A stretch of DNA of 31,181 bases from an uncultured Bacilli bacterium (lineage in GTDB: Bacteria > Bacillota_I > Bacilli_A > RF39 > UBA660). Under the pieces are notes generated by a model, which was not told the origin of the DNA, ran no database searches, and was given only the letters and a program-made list of their open reading frames with translations. The DNA lies in contig CAKOOS010000013.1 in assembly GCA_934098735.1 (NCBI GenBank), forward strand, positions 1 through 31,181, written 5' to 3'. The stretch's first letter is position 1. Each line of letters starts with the position of its first letter. Shown piece by piece: positions 7,568 through 14,779 of this stretch. A program made the position numbers and the translations under genes.

Positions 7568-7614
7568 TTCAAATATCAAATAAAATACTTTGATGTTTGA
7601 AGTGATGTTTTTTT
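7568..7614 (+). terminator. Leader hairpin, possible attenuator
   Basis: TTCAAATATCAAA (7568-7580) pairs with TTTGATGTTTGAA (7589-7601): 13 pairs including one U-G that is only allowed in the plus-strand RNA, with an 8-base loop. A seven-T run (7608-7614) starts six bases after the stem, so it is a weak or conditional terminator. It lies about 40 bases after the predicted transcription start. Confidence 0.55.
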
Positions 7615-7753
7615 CATATCTAAATATCAATTTTTAGTTGTTTCAGTCAATTTTCTTGATTTTTCAAACAAAATTCATTGAAAACGCTTGATTTTTGGTA
7701 AATTTTGGTATATCATAGTCAACAATTAAATTAATTTTTGATTTATGATGTTT

Positions 7754-7816
7754 AAGGAAGTAGTACGTATCCTTTGTTTTGGTTATTTCTATGACCTTAA
7801 CACGCACTGCTTCCTT
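7754..7816 (+). ncRNA. Structured leader element before the first transfer gene
   Basis: AAGGAAGTAGT (7754-7764) pairs with ACTGCTTCCTT (7806-7816), 11 pairs with one U-G. Inside, GGTTAT pairs with ATGACC around a TTCT loop, again with one U-G. Both wobbles fit only the plus-strand RNA. The element ends a few bases before the AAGGGGGG ribosome binding site at about 7826. It could be a riboswitch-like or protein-bound leader; no known class is recognised. Confidence 0.45.
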
Positions 7817-7840
7817 TTCAATTAAGGGGGGATTGGATAT

Positions 7841-8041
7841 ATGGTTGCATTTTCTTACATTTATTATCAAGCTAACTTATTTAGTAAAAATAAAAATGTA
7901 GGCTTTGTATCCCCAAAATTCCATAATAATAAATCAAGTAATAAAAAAATTGATGTTAGAGCAATAGGTATTAGTAAGACTATGTCTTTCGGTATCTGTT
8001 GCTCTTTTACTTTGGATACACATTTAGATCAGGGGGAATGA
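7841..8041 (+). CDS. Small protein of unknown function, first gene of the transfer region
   Basis: The ATG follows a strong AAGGGGGG site. The 66-aa product begins MVAFSYIYYQANLFSKNK, contains several aromatic and Ser/Lys residues, two adjacent cysteines (GICCSF) and no membrane helix. No family is recognised. Its last codons hold the GGGGGAATGAG site of the next gene, so the two are probably coupled. A competing minus-strand frame overlaps its 5' end; the ribosome binding site and operon direction favour this strand. Confidence 0.5.
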   Translation: MVAFSYIYYQANLFSKNKNVGFVSPKFHNNKSSNKKIDVRAIGISKTMSFGICCSFTLDTHLDQGE

Positions 8042-8045
8042 GTAT

Positions 8046-8501
8046 ATGAAGAACACACTTTTAGGAAAGGACGAGCTATCAATGTATGATTATGTTAAAC
8101 TTAAAAACATAATCACAGATATTTTTAAGTTATTTAAGTATCTAAAAAGAACTGATGACAAAATTTCTTTGCCAAAAATAACAGCTGACTATCGTGTAAG
8201 GTACGAACAATTTGTACCAGTTAATAATTCAGTTGTAGAAAACTGCGTATTAAGAAATATGATGTTAGAAACAAAACTTGAAAATAGAAGAAAAAAATTA
8301 TTGTCTAAAATAACTTTAGCTTTAAGAAAACTTAATGATATTGAATTACAAGTATTTGATCTTACTTTTTATAAATGTAAAGATGAAGATGAAATTATGA
8401 ATATAATATCTTATGGTAAAGATAAAGTTAGATATATCAAAAAAAGTGCTTGTATCAAATTCGTATCCGCTCTTGGTCTTGATGATAGGTGTTTTAAATA
8501 A
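8046..8501 (+). CDS. ArpU/sigma-70 region 4-like regulator, candidate activator of transfer genes
   Basis: The protein has 151 aa. The C-terminal part (about 95-148) reads LRKLNDIELQVFDLTFYKCKDEDEIMNIISYGKDKVRYIKKSACIKF. This is the helix-turn-helix arrangement of sigma factor region 4 and of ArpU/RinA-type late regulators of phages and conjugative elements. The N-terminal part is helical and charged. It is encoded just upstream of the transfer genes and followed by a terminator, so it is transcribed as a short early unit with the 66-aa protein. It is the best candidate to recognise the shared AGCGCGTTATAAT promoters at 9621, 27856 and 28934, which lack good -35 boxes in two of three cases. 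That link is inference. Confidence 0.65.
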   Translation: MKNTLLGKDELSMYDYVKLKNIITDIFKLFKYLKRTDDKISLPKITADYRVRYEQFVPVNNSVVENCVLRNMMLETKLENRRKKLLSKITLALRKLNDIELQVFDLTFYKCKDEDEIMNIISYGKDKVRYIKKSACIKFVSALGLDDRCFK

Positions 8502-8525
8502 GGTGTCGTTAATGACACTTTTTTT
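8500..8525 (+). terminator. Terminator after the ArpU-like gene
   Basis: GTGTC (8503-8507), loop GTTAAT and GACAC (8514-8518), extended by A-U and G-U pairs, are followed by seven T residues. It separates the early unit from the VirB2-like gene. Confidence 0.85.
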
Positions 8526-8600
8526 AATGCACTAATTTAGATTGGAGGTGTTAGAAAAAATTAAAGTACTGATTTAAAGAATTAAAGGGGGTTGGTTTTT

Positions 8601-8663
8601 ATAAATATAGTTAGAATCATAATTAATATCTTTGAAGAAAGCACACATAGAAATATTGACTAA
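8601..8663 (+). CDS. Possible 20-aa small ORF with ATA start
   Basis: AAAGGGGG (8584-8591) is followed nine bases later by ATA and 19 further codons (starting INIVRIIIN, ending THRNID) to TAA at 8661. An in-frame TTG directly abutting the site is the alternative start. The strong Shine-Dalgarno has no other reading frame to serve, and the geometry repeats that of the VirD4 and ArdC-like genes. Whether the peptide is made is unknown. The remaining sequence from 8526 to 8752 shows no further gene. Confidence 0.3.
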   Translation: MNIVRIIINIFEESTHRNID

Positions 8664-8752
8664 ACTATTTAATTTTATGAATTACAACAAAACAAAAAAA
8701 TATATTAAAAATTTAATAAACTTATAAGTTTTAAAGGGGGTTATATAATTAA

Positions 8753-8992
8753 ATGGATAGTATTTTAAATGATATACTGCGTCTAATTGGAGACGCAACT
8801 AATTACTTAAAAATGTTCGTGGCTGGTGCTACGGGCTTTTTTGTTTTAAAAGATTGCATTATGTATATGGTCTCATCAGAAGATCATCAAAAAGCTGCTT
8901 CACTTCGTAAGATACGTACAACACTAATAGCTGGTGTATGTGTTTTTGTTGTAGTTCAATTTGTTAATTGGCTTCTAGCTTACTTCAAATAA
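8753..8992 (+). CDS. Small two-helix membrane protein, VirB2/TrbC-like
   Basis: The 79-aa product has two hydrophobic helices: about 20-41 (LKMFVAGATGFFVLKDCIMYMV) and about 55-77 (TTLIAGVCVFVVVQFVNWLLAY), with a short charged loop between (SSEDHQKAASLRKIR). Two-helix proteins of this size with a basic loop at the head of conjugation operons are pilin-like VirB2/TrbC homologues in Gram-positive type IV secretion systems. There it would sit in the membrane as part of the channel. The ATG follows AAAGGGGG, twelve bases downstream. The assignment rests on size, topology and place, not on a motif. Confidence 0.6.
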   Translation: MDSILNDILRLIGDATNYLKMFVAGATGFFVLKDCIMYMVSSEDHQKAASLRKIRTTLIAGVCVFVVVQFVNWLLAYFK

Positions 8993-8998
8993 AAAATT

Positions 8999-9268
8999 AT
9001 GGATCAATACAAACTTGTAAAAGAAATTATAAAAACTTGTCAGTACTTTAAAATAGTAGAAAGAGATATTGATAACTACTTTGTTGAAAAAAAGATAATC
9101 GACGGTTTAGATGATATTATCTTTGTGGAAAATTTACTTAACATATTTTATAAAAAAATGAAATTAAAAAGATATAGAAATTCTTTAGATCAAAATAGAT
9201 TAAAGAAACTTCTAATTGAATTAGAAAAAATAAGATTAAATTTAGAATTTAAGGGGGTGTATGAATGA
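8999..9268 (+). CDS. Small unknown protein, 89 aa
   Basis: This is a charged, mostly helical protein beginning MDQYKLVKEIIKTCQYFK and ending LKKLLIELEKIRLNLEFKG. There is no membrane segment or recognisable motif. The start is only six bases after the stop of the VirB2-like gene and no strong ribosome site is visible, suggesting coupled translation. Its end overlaps the start of the SSB gene by four bases. The context, between a pilin-like gene and SSB, points to a transfer accessory role without further detail. Confidence 0.6.
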   Translation: MDQYKLVKEIIKTCQYFKIVERDIDNYFVEKKIIDGLDDIIFVENLLNIFYKKMKLKRYRNSLDQNRLKKLLIELEKIRLNLEFKGVYE

Positions 9269-9597
9269 TGAATCAATCTTTAATTATAGGTAGAATTGTT
9301 AACGATCCAGAACTTAAAGAAACTGAAAAAGGAAAAGTATCAAATATTACACTAGCGGTCCAAAGACCATTTAAAAATGCTAATGGCGAATATGAAACAG
9401 ACTTCTTCCCAGTTGCAATATGGAATGGCATTGCTGAAACTACATCACAATATTGTCGTAAGGGCGATTTAATTGGTGTCAAAGGTAGATTACAAAGTAA
9501 AGATAATGTTATTTCTATAATTGCTGAAAGGATAACTTTTTTATCTTCAAAGTCAATAAAAGATGACATTTCAACAGAAAAAGAACTAAAAGTATAA
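9265..9597 (+). CDS. ssb: Single-stranded DNA-binding protein
   Basis: The 110-aa OB-fold protein has MNQSLIIGRIVNDPELKETEKGK (strand 1 with the GR...DPE signature), ITLAVQRPFKNANGEYETDFFPVAIWN and the GDLIGVKGRLQS strand, all typical of bacterial SSB. The acidic C-terminal tail with DDIPF of housekeeping SSB is missing; it ends STEKELKV. This is often the case for plasmid and phage SSBs. It would coat the transferred strand. The start is ATG at 9265, with a second ATG immediately after; AAGGGGG lies seven bases upstream. Confidence 0.92.
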   Translation: MMNQSLIIGRIVNDPELKETEKGKVSNITLAVQRPFKNANGEYETDFFPVAIWNGIAETTSQYCRKGDLIGVKGRLQSKDNVISIIAERITFLSSKSIKDDISTEKELKV

Positions 9598-9620
9598 AAA
9601 AATATATAAAAATTTCATTT

Positions 9621-9655
9621 TAGGCGCTGTATTTTTTTTAAAAGCGCGTTATAGT
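9621..9655 (+). promoter_or_regulatory. Shared-motif promoter, copy 1
   Basis: TAGGCGCTG (9621-9629), then AGCGCGTTATAGT (9643-9655): GGCGCT and AGCGCG half sites are centred 20 bp apart and the second abuts the -10 (TATAGT, 9650-9655). The box 17 bases upstream of the -10 is CTGTAT, far from the -35 consensus, as in copy 3 before the recombinase. Transcription would begin about 18 bases before the gene at 9680. Confidence 0.7.
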
Positions 9656-9679
9656 GTTTGTAAAGAAAGGACGTGTCTT

Positions 9680-10267
9680 ATGTTAAGAAAAATTTTAAAA
9701 GTATTTTTAGTAATTGTTTTTATAGGTTTTATAAGTGCTTATGTAAGGGGTATTCATTACAATAGTAATAAACTCAAAAGTGATAAATCAGTAGCGCAAG
9801 AAAATATAGAAACAGAAAAGCAAAATATAATTGATGAAGAACTAATATCATCTATAATAAATGATAGTGAATCTAAAGAAGAAGTTAAAGAAAATAATAC
9901 TTCAAATAACAAAGTAATAAATAATCAAAATGAAGAAATAAAAAATACTATTCCAGAACAAAAACAAAAATCCAATCAAAATGAAGAAAAACAAATAAAT
10001 AATATTTCAAATAAAAATGAAACTAAAACAAATGATGTAATAGAACAAGTACCTGAAGTTGATGACGAATATAATAATCTAGTTAATTTTGTAGATTATA
10101 AAGCTGATGAATTTAACAAATGTCATACTGATAGTATTGATGTTGCTTTATCTGATACAGATAATATTAGAAATACATCTTGCAAACAATTTGCATATAA
10201 TGGTAAATTGGTTGGTTATAAAATACAAGTTTTTTATAACGACGGTACTTATAAATATTACAAATAA
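9680..10267 (+). CDS. Membrane-anchored protein with low-complexity linker, unknown
   Basis: The 195-aa product has an N-terminal membrane segment (residues about 5-22, ILKVFLVIVFIGFISAYV), a long Asn/Glu/Lys/Gln-rich linker (about 30-125), and a small C-terminal domain with two cysteines (NKCHTDS, TSCKQF) ending VGYKIQVFYNDGTYKYYK. The arrangement suggests the C-terminal domain is held outside the membrane on a flexible stalk through the cell wall. It is the first gene of the shared-motif promoter at 9621 and is followed by a terminator and then the adhesin. It may belong to the mating apparatus. The family is not recognised. Confidence 0.65.
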   Translation: MLRKILKVFLVIVFIGFISAYVRGIHYNSNKLKSDKSVAQENIETEKQNIIDEELISSIINDSESKEEVKENNTSNNKVINNQNEEIKNTIPEQKQKSNQNEEKQINNISNKNETKTNDVIEQVPEVDDEYNNLVNFVDYKADEFNKCHTDSIDVALSDTDNIRNTSCKQFAYNGKLVGYKIQVFYNDGTYKYYK

Positions 10268-10274
10268 AATTTTT

Positions 10275-10305
10275 AAGGCGATCAATTAATTTTGGTCGCT
10301 TTTTT
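10275..10305 (+). terminator. Terminator-like hairpin before the adhesin gene
   Basis: GCGATCAA (10278-10285), six-base loop, TTGGTCGC (10292-10299) with one U-G pair, then CTTTTTT. Only about 25 bases separate it from the adhesin start, with no room for a clear promoter, so it probably attenuates rather than isolates the downstream genes. Confidence 0.75.
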
Positions 10306-10330
10306 ATATTAATTAAAGGGGGAATGAAAA

Positions 10331-13036
10331 TTGAAATTAAACTTAAAAAGTGTGCTAGCTTTAGTAGTTGGTACATTTTCATTTTTAGTAGGTTTTACAA
10401 ATGTCTTTGCTGCTACACTAACTGAAACAGCGGTTGACGGTTATTTTTATACTCGTCGTGGTGGCGGACAACCTTATATGTCGGCTCAATGGAAACTATA
10501 TGATATGGACGGTAAAGCTGCTTATTGTATAGAGCCGGGTGTAAATATTACTATTCACGATTACGACGGTGCGATTGGTTATATCAACTCACCATACTCT
10601 GATGAAATAAATCAAAAGATTGGATTAATTGGATACTATGGATACAACTATCCGGGACACCAAACTTTAAGATATAGAGCTGCGGCTCAATCTTTAATTT
10701 GGGAAACGACAGGCGGTCAAATTGTAGAGTTCTGGACTGAAAAATATGGTAATGGTAGTTTTATAAATCTTAATAAAGAAAGAAATGACATAATGTCTTT
10801 AGTAAACTCACATTATACAGTGCCTTCTTTTAATAATGAAACAAAAGACGCTATCATAGGTCAAACAGTATCATTTACTGATAATACTGGTGTGTTATCT
10901 GGATATGAAATTTATAGAAGTGATAATGCTACTTCTAGTATTAATGGAAATACATTAAATATAACTCCTAATGCTGTTGGCGAGATTACTGTATCATTAA
11001 TTAAAAAGACTTATACTTCTAATCCTACAATGATTTTTGTAGGTAAAGATAGTAAAAGTCAAAAAATGGGAATGTTTGGCGTACACGATCCAGTAGTAGC
11101 AAAAGTTAAATTAAATGTTAAAGGTGGTCGTGTTGAAATTATTAAGACTGACGCTGATACTGGTACAACTACACCAAGCGGTCAAGCTAGTTTAGTTGGT
11201 GCTAAATTTGGTGTTTATGATGTTAATGATAATTTAATTACTACTTTAACTACTGATAGTAATTCTTATGCAATAAGTGATTATCTTCCTAGTTTAAATG
11301 TATTCTACATTAAAGAACTTGAAGCTCCAAAAGGTTATATTCTAAATGCTAAAAAATATTATTTTAAATTAGATAAAGACAATTTACTAGCTAGCATAAA
11401 TATTAGTAATAAAGTTATTGAAAGAAAATATGAAATAACAAAAGTTGTAGCTTCTAATAAAACTCAAATAATGACACCAGAAGTAAATGTTGAATTTGGT
11501 ATATATGACTACAACAATAATTTAATCAAAACTTTAAAAACAGATAGCGACGGTAAAATTTACTTCACTTTACCATTTGGAAATTATATTTTAAGACAAT
11601 TATCAACACCTAGTGGTTTTGAAAAGATTGATGATTATAAATTTTCTATAACAGAAAGTGGTCCTACTATTAATAAAGTATTTAGTAATGCTGAAATAAC
11701 TTCAAGAGTAAAAATTATTAAAGTTGATGATTCAGGTAATAGAATTGCTATAGCTGGTATAAAATTCAAAATTAAAGAATTATCTACTGACAAGTATGTA
11801 TGTCAAAAAGTAGCTTACCCTAATAGTAAAACTTATTGTGAATTTGAAACTGATGATACTGGTATGCTAATTACACCATATCCACTTAATAGTGGCGATT
11901 ACGAACTTGAAGAAGTAGATCAAAGAATTAATGGTTATCTATGGAATAGTGAGCCATTAAGATTTAGTATTAATGAGAAATCTAATATTATTAGTAGTGA
12001 TGACTTTGATAAAATACTAGAATTAAGATTTACAAATAAAGAAGTTAAAGGTGCTATTGAAATAAAGAAAACTGGCGAAAAGTTAGTTATTGAAAATGGT
12101 AAATATACCTATGAAACAATACCACTTCCTAATGTAGTATTTGAAGTATATGACGAAAACAATAATTTAGTTGGAACTATTACTACTGACGAAAACGGTT
12201 ATGCTAGACTAGATAATTTGAAACTTCAAAAATATACTTTGAAAGAAGTATCTAGTTCTCTATCTCATTTGATAGATAATAATATTTATGAATTTGAATT
12301 AATATATAAGGATCAATATACTCCTATTATTACTAAAACATTTACATTAAAAAATTATCTACCAAAAGGAACACTAGAATTTACTAAAACTGATTATTCT
12401 ACTGATAAAGCACTACCTAACACAGTCATAGAAATTTATACAGAAGATGATGTTTTAATGGGTACTTATACAACAGATGATAAAGGAATGGTTATCATTA
12501 AAGATTTACCTTTATCTAATGGTAAAAGATACTATATTTTAGAAAAGCAAACTTCTGATTCATCATACTTATTAAATGAAGAAAAAATGTATTTTGAAAT
12601 TAACGAGAATGGCGAAGTTGTTAAAGCTAATATGAAAAATGAAAAAATCAAAGGTAGTTTAGAATTTACTAAAGTAGATTTATCAACAAGTAATCCTATT
12701 CCTAATACTAAAATTGAAATTTATAATGCTGATACTGACGAATTAATCTATTCTGGATTAACTGATGAAAACGGTAAAATCATTATTGATAATTTAGAAT
12801 ATGGTCGCTACTATATTAAAGAAGTTGAAACTGCTTCACCTGACTATATTTTAAATACTGAAAAAATGTATTTTGAAATTAGAGAAAATGGCGAAGTTGT
12901 TAAAGCTACTATGACTAATGAAAAAGTAGAAATGCCAAAAACATTTAATACTGATTTAACTAGCTCAATTATTATAATTAGTACTGCTGTTCTTGGTTTA
13001 GGATTATTAATATATGCAAAAAAGAAAAATAAATAA
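10331..13036 (+). CDS. Sortase-anchored thioester adhesin with SpaA-type repeats
   Basis: The TTG start lies eight bases after AAAGGGGG. The 901-aa protein has a signal peptide cleaved after VFA (A27). A thioester domain (about 28-250) follows, with YCIEPG (C66) and AAQSLIWE (Q120) as the likely Cys-Gln bond that couples to host surfaces. Then come six SpaA/Cna-B-like domains (about 263-865), recognised by K-T/K-V-D starts and E-x-x-x-P-x-G-Y ends such as KELEAPKGYIL. These domains usually carry intramolecular isopeptide bonds. The last two are closely similar copies. The sorting signal is MPKTF (868-872), a hydrophobic helix and KKKNK; F replaces the usual G. Its own sortase follows. It probably promotes mating-pair or host attachment, as PrgB-like adhesins do in other elements. 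Confidence 0.9.
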   Translation: MKLNLKSVLALVVGTFSFLVGFTNVFAATLTETAVDGYFYTRRGGGQPYMSAQWKLYDMDGKAAYCIEPGVNITIHDYDGAIGYINSPYSDEINQKIGLIGYYGYNYPGHQTLRYRAAAQSLIWETTGGQIVEFWTEKYGNGSFINLNKERNDIMSLVNSHYTVPSFNNETKDAIIGQTVSFTDNTGVLSGYEIYRSDNATSSINGNTLNITPNAVGEITVSLIKKTYTSNPTMIFVGKDSKSQKMGMFGVHDPVVAKVKLNVKGGRVEIIKTDADTGTTTPSGQASLVGAKFGVYDVNDNLITTLTTDSNSYAISDYLPSLNVFYIKELEAPKGYILNAKKYYFKLDKDNLLASINISNKVIERKYEITKVVASNKTQIMTPEVNVEFGIYDYNNNLIKTLKTDSDGKIYFTLPFGNYILRQLSTPSGFEKIDDYKFSITESGPTINKVFSNAEITSRVKIIKVDDSGNRIAIAGIKFKIKELSTDKYVCQKVAYPNSKTYCEFETDDTGMLITPYPLNSGDYELEEVDQRINGYLWNSEPLRFSINEKSNIISSDDFDKILELRFTNKEVKGAIEIKKTGEKLVIENGKYTYETIPLPNVVFEVYDENNNLVGTITTDENGYARLDNLKLQKYTLKEVSSSLSHLIDNNIYEFELIYKDQYTPIITKTFTLKNYLPKGTLEFTKTDYSTDKALPNTVIEIYTEDDVLMGTYTTDDKGMVIIKDLPLSNGKRYYILEKQTSDSSYLLNEEKMYFEINENGEVVKANMKNEKIKGSLEFTKVDLSTSNPIPNTKIEIYNADTDELIYSGLTDENGKIIIDNLEYGRYYIKEVETASPDYILNTEKMYFEIRENGEVVKATMTNEKVEMPKTFNTDLTSSIIIISTAVLGLGLLIYAKKKNK

Positions 13037-13625
13037 GATTATACAAATTTTAGGGTTGATATTGATTTTAATATCAGCCCTTATTTGTTTTAAAAAAATA
13101 TATTGTAATTACAAAGTAGATAAAGAAACAAAACAAGTAATCGAAACAATATTTGAAGAAGATACTCCACCACCTACCAATGAAGAAGAACAAACAGAAG
13201 AAGTTGTAGAAACACCTAAAAAACAAGAAATACATTTAACTAACAATTATCTTGGTTATATAGAATTAAAATCTGGTATTCAAAGATTAATAACTTCTGG
13301 AACAGATAAGAAAACACTAGATAAAGGTTTAGTTGGAACATTAAGTACTTCTGCGGGAATTGATGATGAATTTGGTAATCTCATAATTGCCGGTCATAGT
13401 GTTTATAATACATTTCAAAGTTTGCACTACTCCAGTATAGGCGATAAGATTAAAATTGTATCTCATAAAGCTACATATATTTATGAAATAGTAGAAAAAC
13501 ATACGATTAATGATGATGATATGTCTTATTTTAAAAGTGTGGATAATGAAAAAATATTGACATTAATTACTTGTAAAAATAATGGTAATAAAAGACTAAT
13601 TGTAGTCGCAAAATTAAGGGGGTAA
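13014..13625 (+). CDS. Sortase, dedicated to the upstream adhesin
   Basis: The 203-aa protein has an N-terminal membrane anchor (about 9-27), an acidic Pro/Glu linker (about 45-70) and a sortase beta-barrel. The catalytic residues are H128 (IAGHSVYNTF), C187 (LTLITCKNN) and R194 (NKRLIVVAK). TLITC with R seven residues on is the sortase signature. It would cleave the adhesin's MPKTF signal between T and F and attach it to the wall or to another subunit. The gene starts 23 bases inside the end of the adhesin gene, so the two are translationally linked. The class could not be fixed; length and TLxTC fit class D or E-like enzymes. Confidence 0.9.
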   Translation: MQKRKINKIIQILGLILILISALICFKKIYCNYKVDKETKQVIETIFEEDTPPPTNEEEQTEEVVETPKKQEIHLTNNYLGYIELKSGIQRLITSGTDKKTLDKGLVGTLSTSAGIDDEFGNLIIAGHSVYNTFQSLHYSSIGDKIKIVSHKATYIYEIVEKHTINDDDMSYFKSVDNEKILTLITCKNNGNKRLIVVAKLRG

Positions 13626-13629
13626 AAAA

Positions 13630-13860
13630 ATGAGAAGATATAATACAAAATTTATTTTTTATATTTCAAAAGACTTGAAAAAGAAGTTAGAAAAAAGATC
13701 TCAAGAGTTAGATATTTCTATGTCTGATTATATAAGAACTTTAATAAAGCAAGATTTAAAACTAAATGATATTGCTTATGTTAATTCTATTATAGATAGA
13801 CAGACATTTGAAATTGAAAATATAAATAAAAAGTTATCTGGTTATTATAAAGGTTTATAA
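13630..13860 (+). CDS. Ribbon-helix-helix protein
   Basis: The 76-aa protein has KFIFYISKDLKKKLEKRSQELDISMSDYIRTLIKQDL: a short strand, helix A, the DISMSDY turn and helix B, the classic CopG/Arc-type fold. After it comes a short helical tail. It probably binds DNA as a dimer, as a local regulator or relaxosome accessory. It follows the sortase by four bases and has its own AAGGGGGT site. There is no toxin gene beside it, which argues against an antitoxin role. Confidence 0.75.
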   Translation: MRRYNTKFIFYISKDLKKKLEKRSQELDISMSDYIRTLIKQDLKLNDIAYVNSIIDRQTFEIENINKKLSGYYKGL

Positions 13861-13877
13861 AAATTTAAGGGGGTTTT

Positions 13878-14771
13878 ATGAATATAGAATTAAATAATGA
13901 ATTGATTGAGCGTTGTAATAGTCTAAGTATGTATAATCGTGGTACACATATCAAAGAAAGTGCTGAAAGTGATTATAAAAGGTTTATAGATACTTTTAGT
14001 AGTCGTACTCTTAATCCACAGCAATTAGAAATTGTTAAAAAAAGGACAGAACAATTTAAAGAATTAATAACAAATGTTTATAATGAATATTTAAGTATAT
14101 CTGCTAATTTTGTTCCTGTTAATGTTGCTGGACCAGCAAAATATAATTCTAATAAATTTAAAAAAGTTGCTGATAGAATGGATAAAAAAATGGAAGAAAT
14201 AAATGATAAAATAAATAAGTTCTATGATAATACAGAAAGTATGTTGAAAAATGCTTATTCAAAAGATGAAATAATATTAAAATATAAGAATGGATATAAT
14301 GAGCCAATAAGTTCTGATGATCCATTAGCTAGAGAAAAACTAGAAGCAAAGTTAGAATACTTACAAACTAAACATCAATCATATTTAGATTTTAATAAAA
14401 AAGCAAGACTTAATAAAACGGAACAATTACCACCTTATGTTCTTGCTAATTCTAATCAAAATATGAAAGCTGTTAAAGATAGATTACAAACACTAGATAA
14501 AATAGATAACATAGAAACAGGTCGTTATTATTTTGATAATGGCGAAGTCAGTTTTGATAAAGAAGATATGAGAGTAAAAGTTTTCTTTGATGAAAAGCCA
14601 GATGAAAAAACAAGAGATGAATTAAAATCTCGTGGTTTCAAATGGTCTCCAAAAAATTCTGCTTGGCAAAGAAAACTAACACCTAACGCCATTTATATAA
14701 CTAAAAGAATGTTTAAAGATATTGGAAGTTTAGAAATCAAATTAGTTAATGATTATACTAAAACTATATAG
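13878..14771 (+). CDS. Helical protein with a C-terminal module shared by phage and plasmid polyvalent proteins
   Basis: The 297-aa product is mostly helical and charged over the first two thirds. The C-terminal 70 residues (about 217-285) read RYYFDNGEVSFDKEDMRVKVFFDEKPD, then RDELKSRGFKWSPKNSAWQR and LTPNAIY. This FDxGEV / FDxKPD / GFxWSPxxxAWQR / LTxNA pattern is familiar from the ends of large phage and plasmid proteins of uncertain function. It may bind nucleic acid, but this is not established. The TPNAIYITKRM ending is intact. AAGGGGG precedes the ATG. It sits between a ribbon-helix-helix protein and VirB6. Confidence 0.65.
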   Translation: MNIELNNELIERCNSLSMYNRGTHIKESAESDYKRFIDTFSSRTLNPQQLEIVKKRTEQFKELITNVYNEYLSISANFVPVNVAGPAKYNSNKFKKVADRMDKKMEEINDKINKFYDNTESMLKNAYSKDEIILKYKNGYNEPISSDDPLAREKLEAKLEYLQTKHQSYLDFNKKARLNKTEQLPPYVLANSNQNMKAVKDRLQTLDKIDNIETGRYYFDNGEVSFDKEDMRVKVFFDEKPDEKTRDELKSRGFKWSPKNSAWQRKLTPNAIYITKRMFKDIGSLEIKLVNDYTKTI

Positions 14772-14779
14772 GTAATATT

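Noticed and set aside
7359..7583. Plus-strand ORF of 74 codons
   Set aside because: It has no ribosome site, runs through the promoter at 7498 and ends inside the leader hairpin.
7664..7870. Minus-strand ORF of 68 codons with protein-like composition
   Set aside because: It lies over the leader stems and the ribosome site of the plus-strand 66-aa gene and has no ribosome site of its own; U-G pairs in the stems favour a plus-strand RNA function.
12570..12925. Near-identical direct DNA repeats about 280 bases apart
   Set aside because: They are explained by two similar SpaA-type domains of the adhesin.
13630..13860. Antitoxin of a toxin-antitoxin pair
   Set aside because: The ribbon-helix-helix protein has no small toxin gene next to it; the downstream gene is a 297-aa protein of another type.
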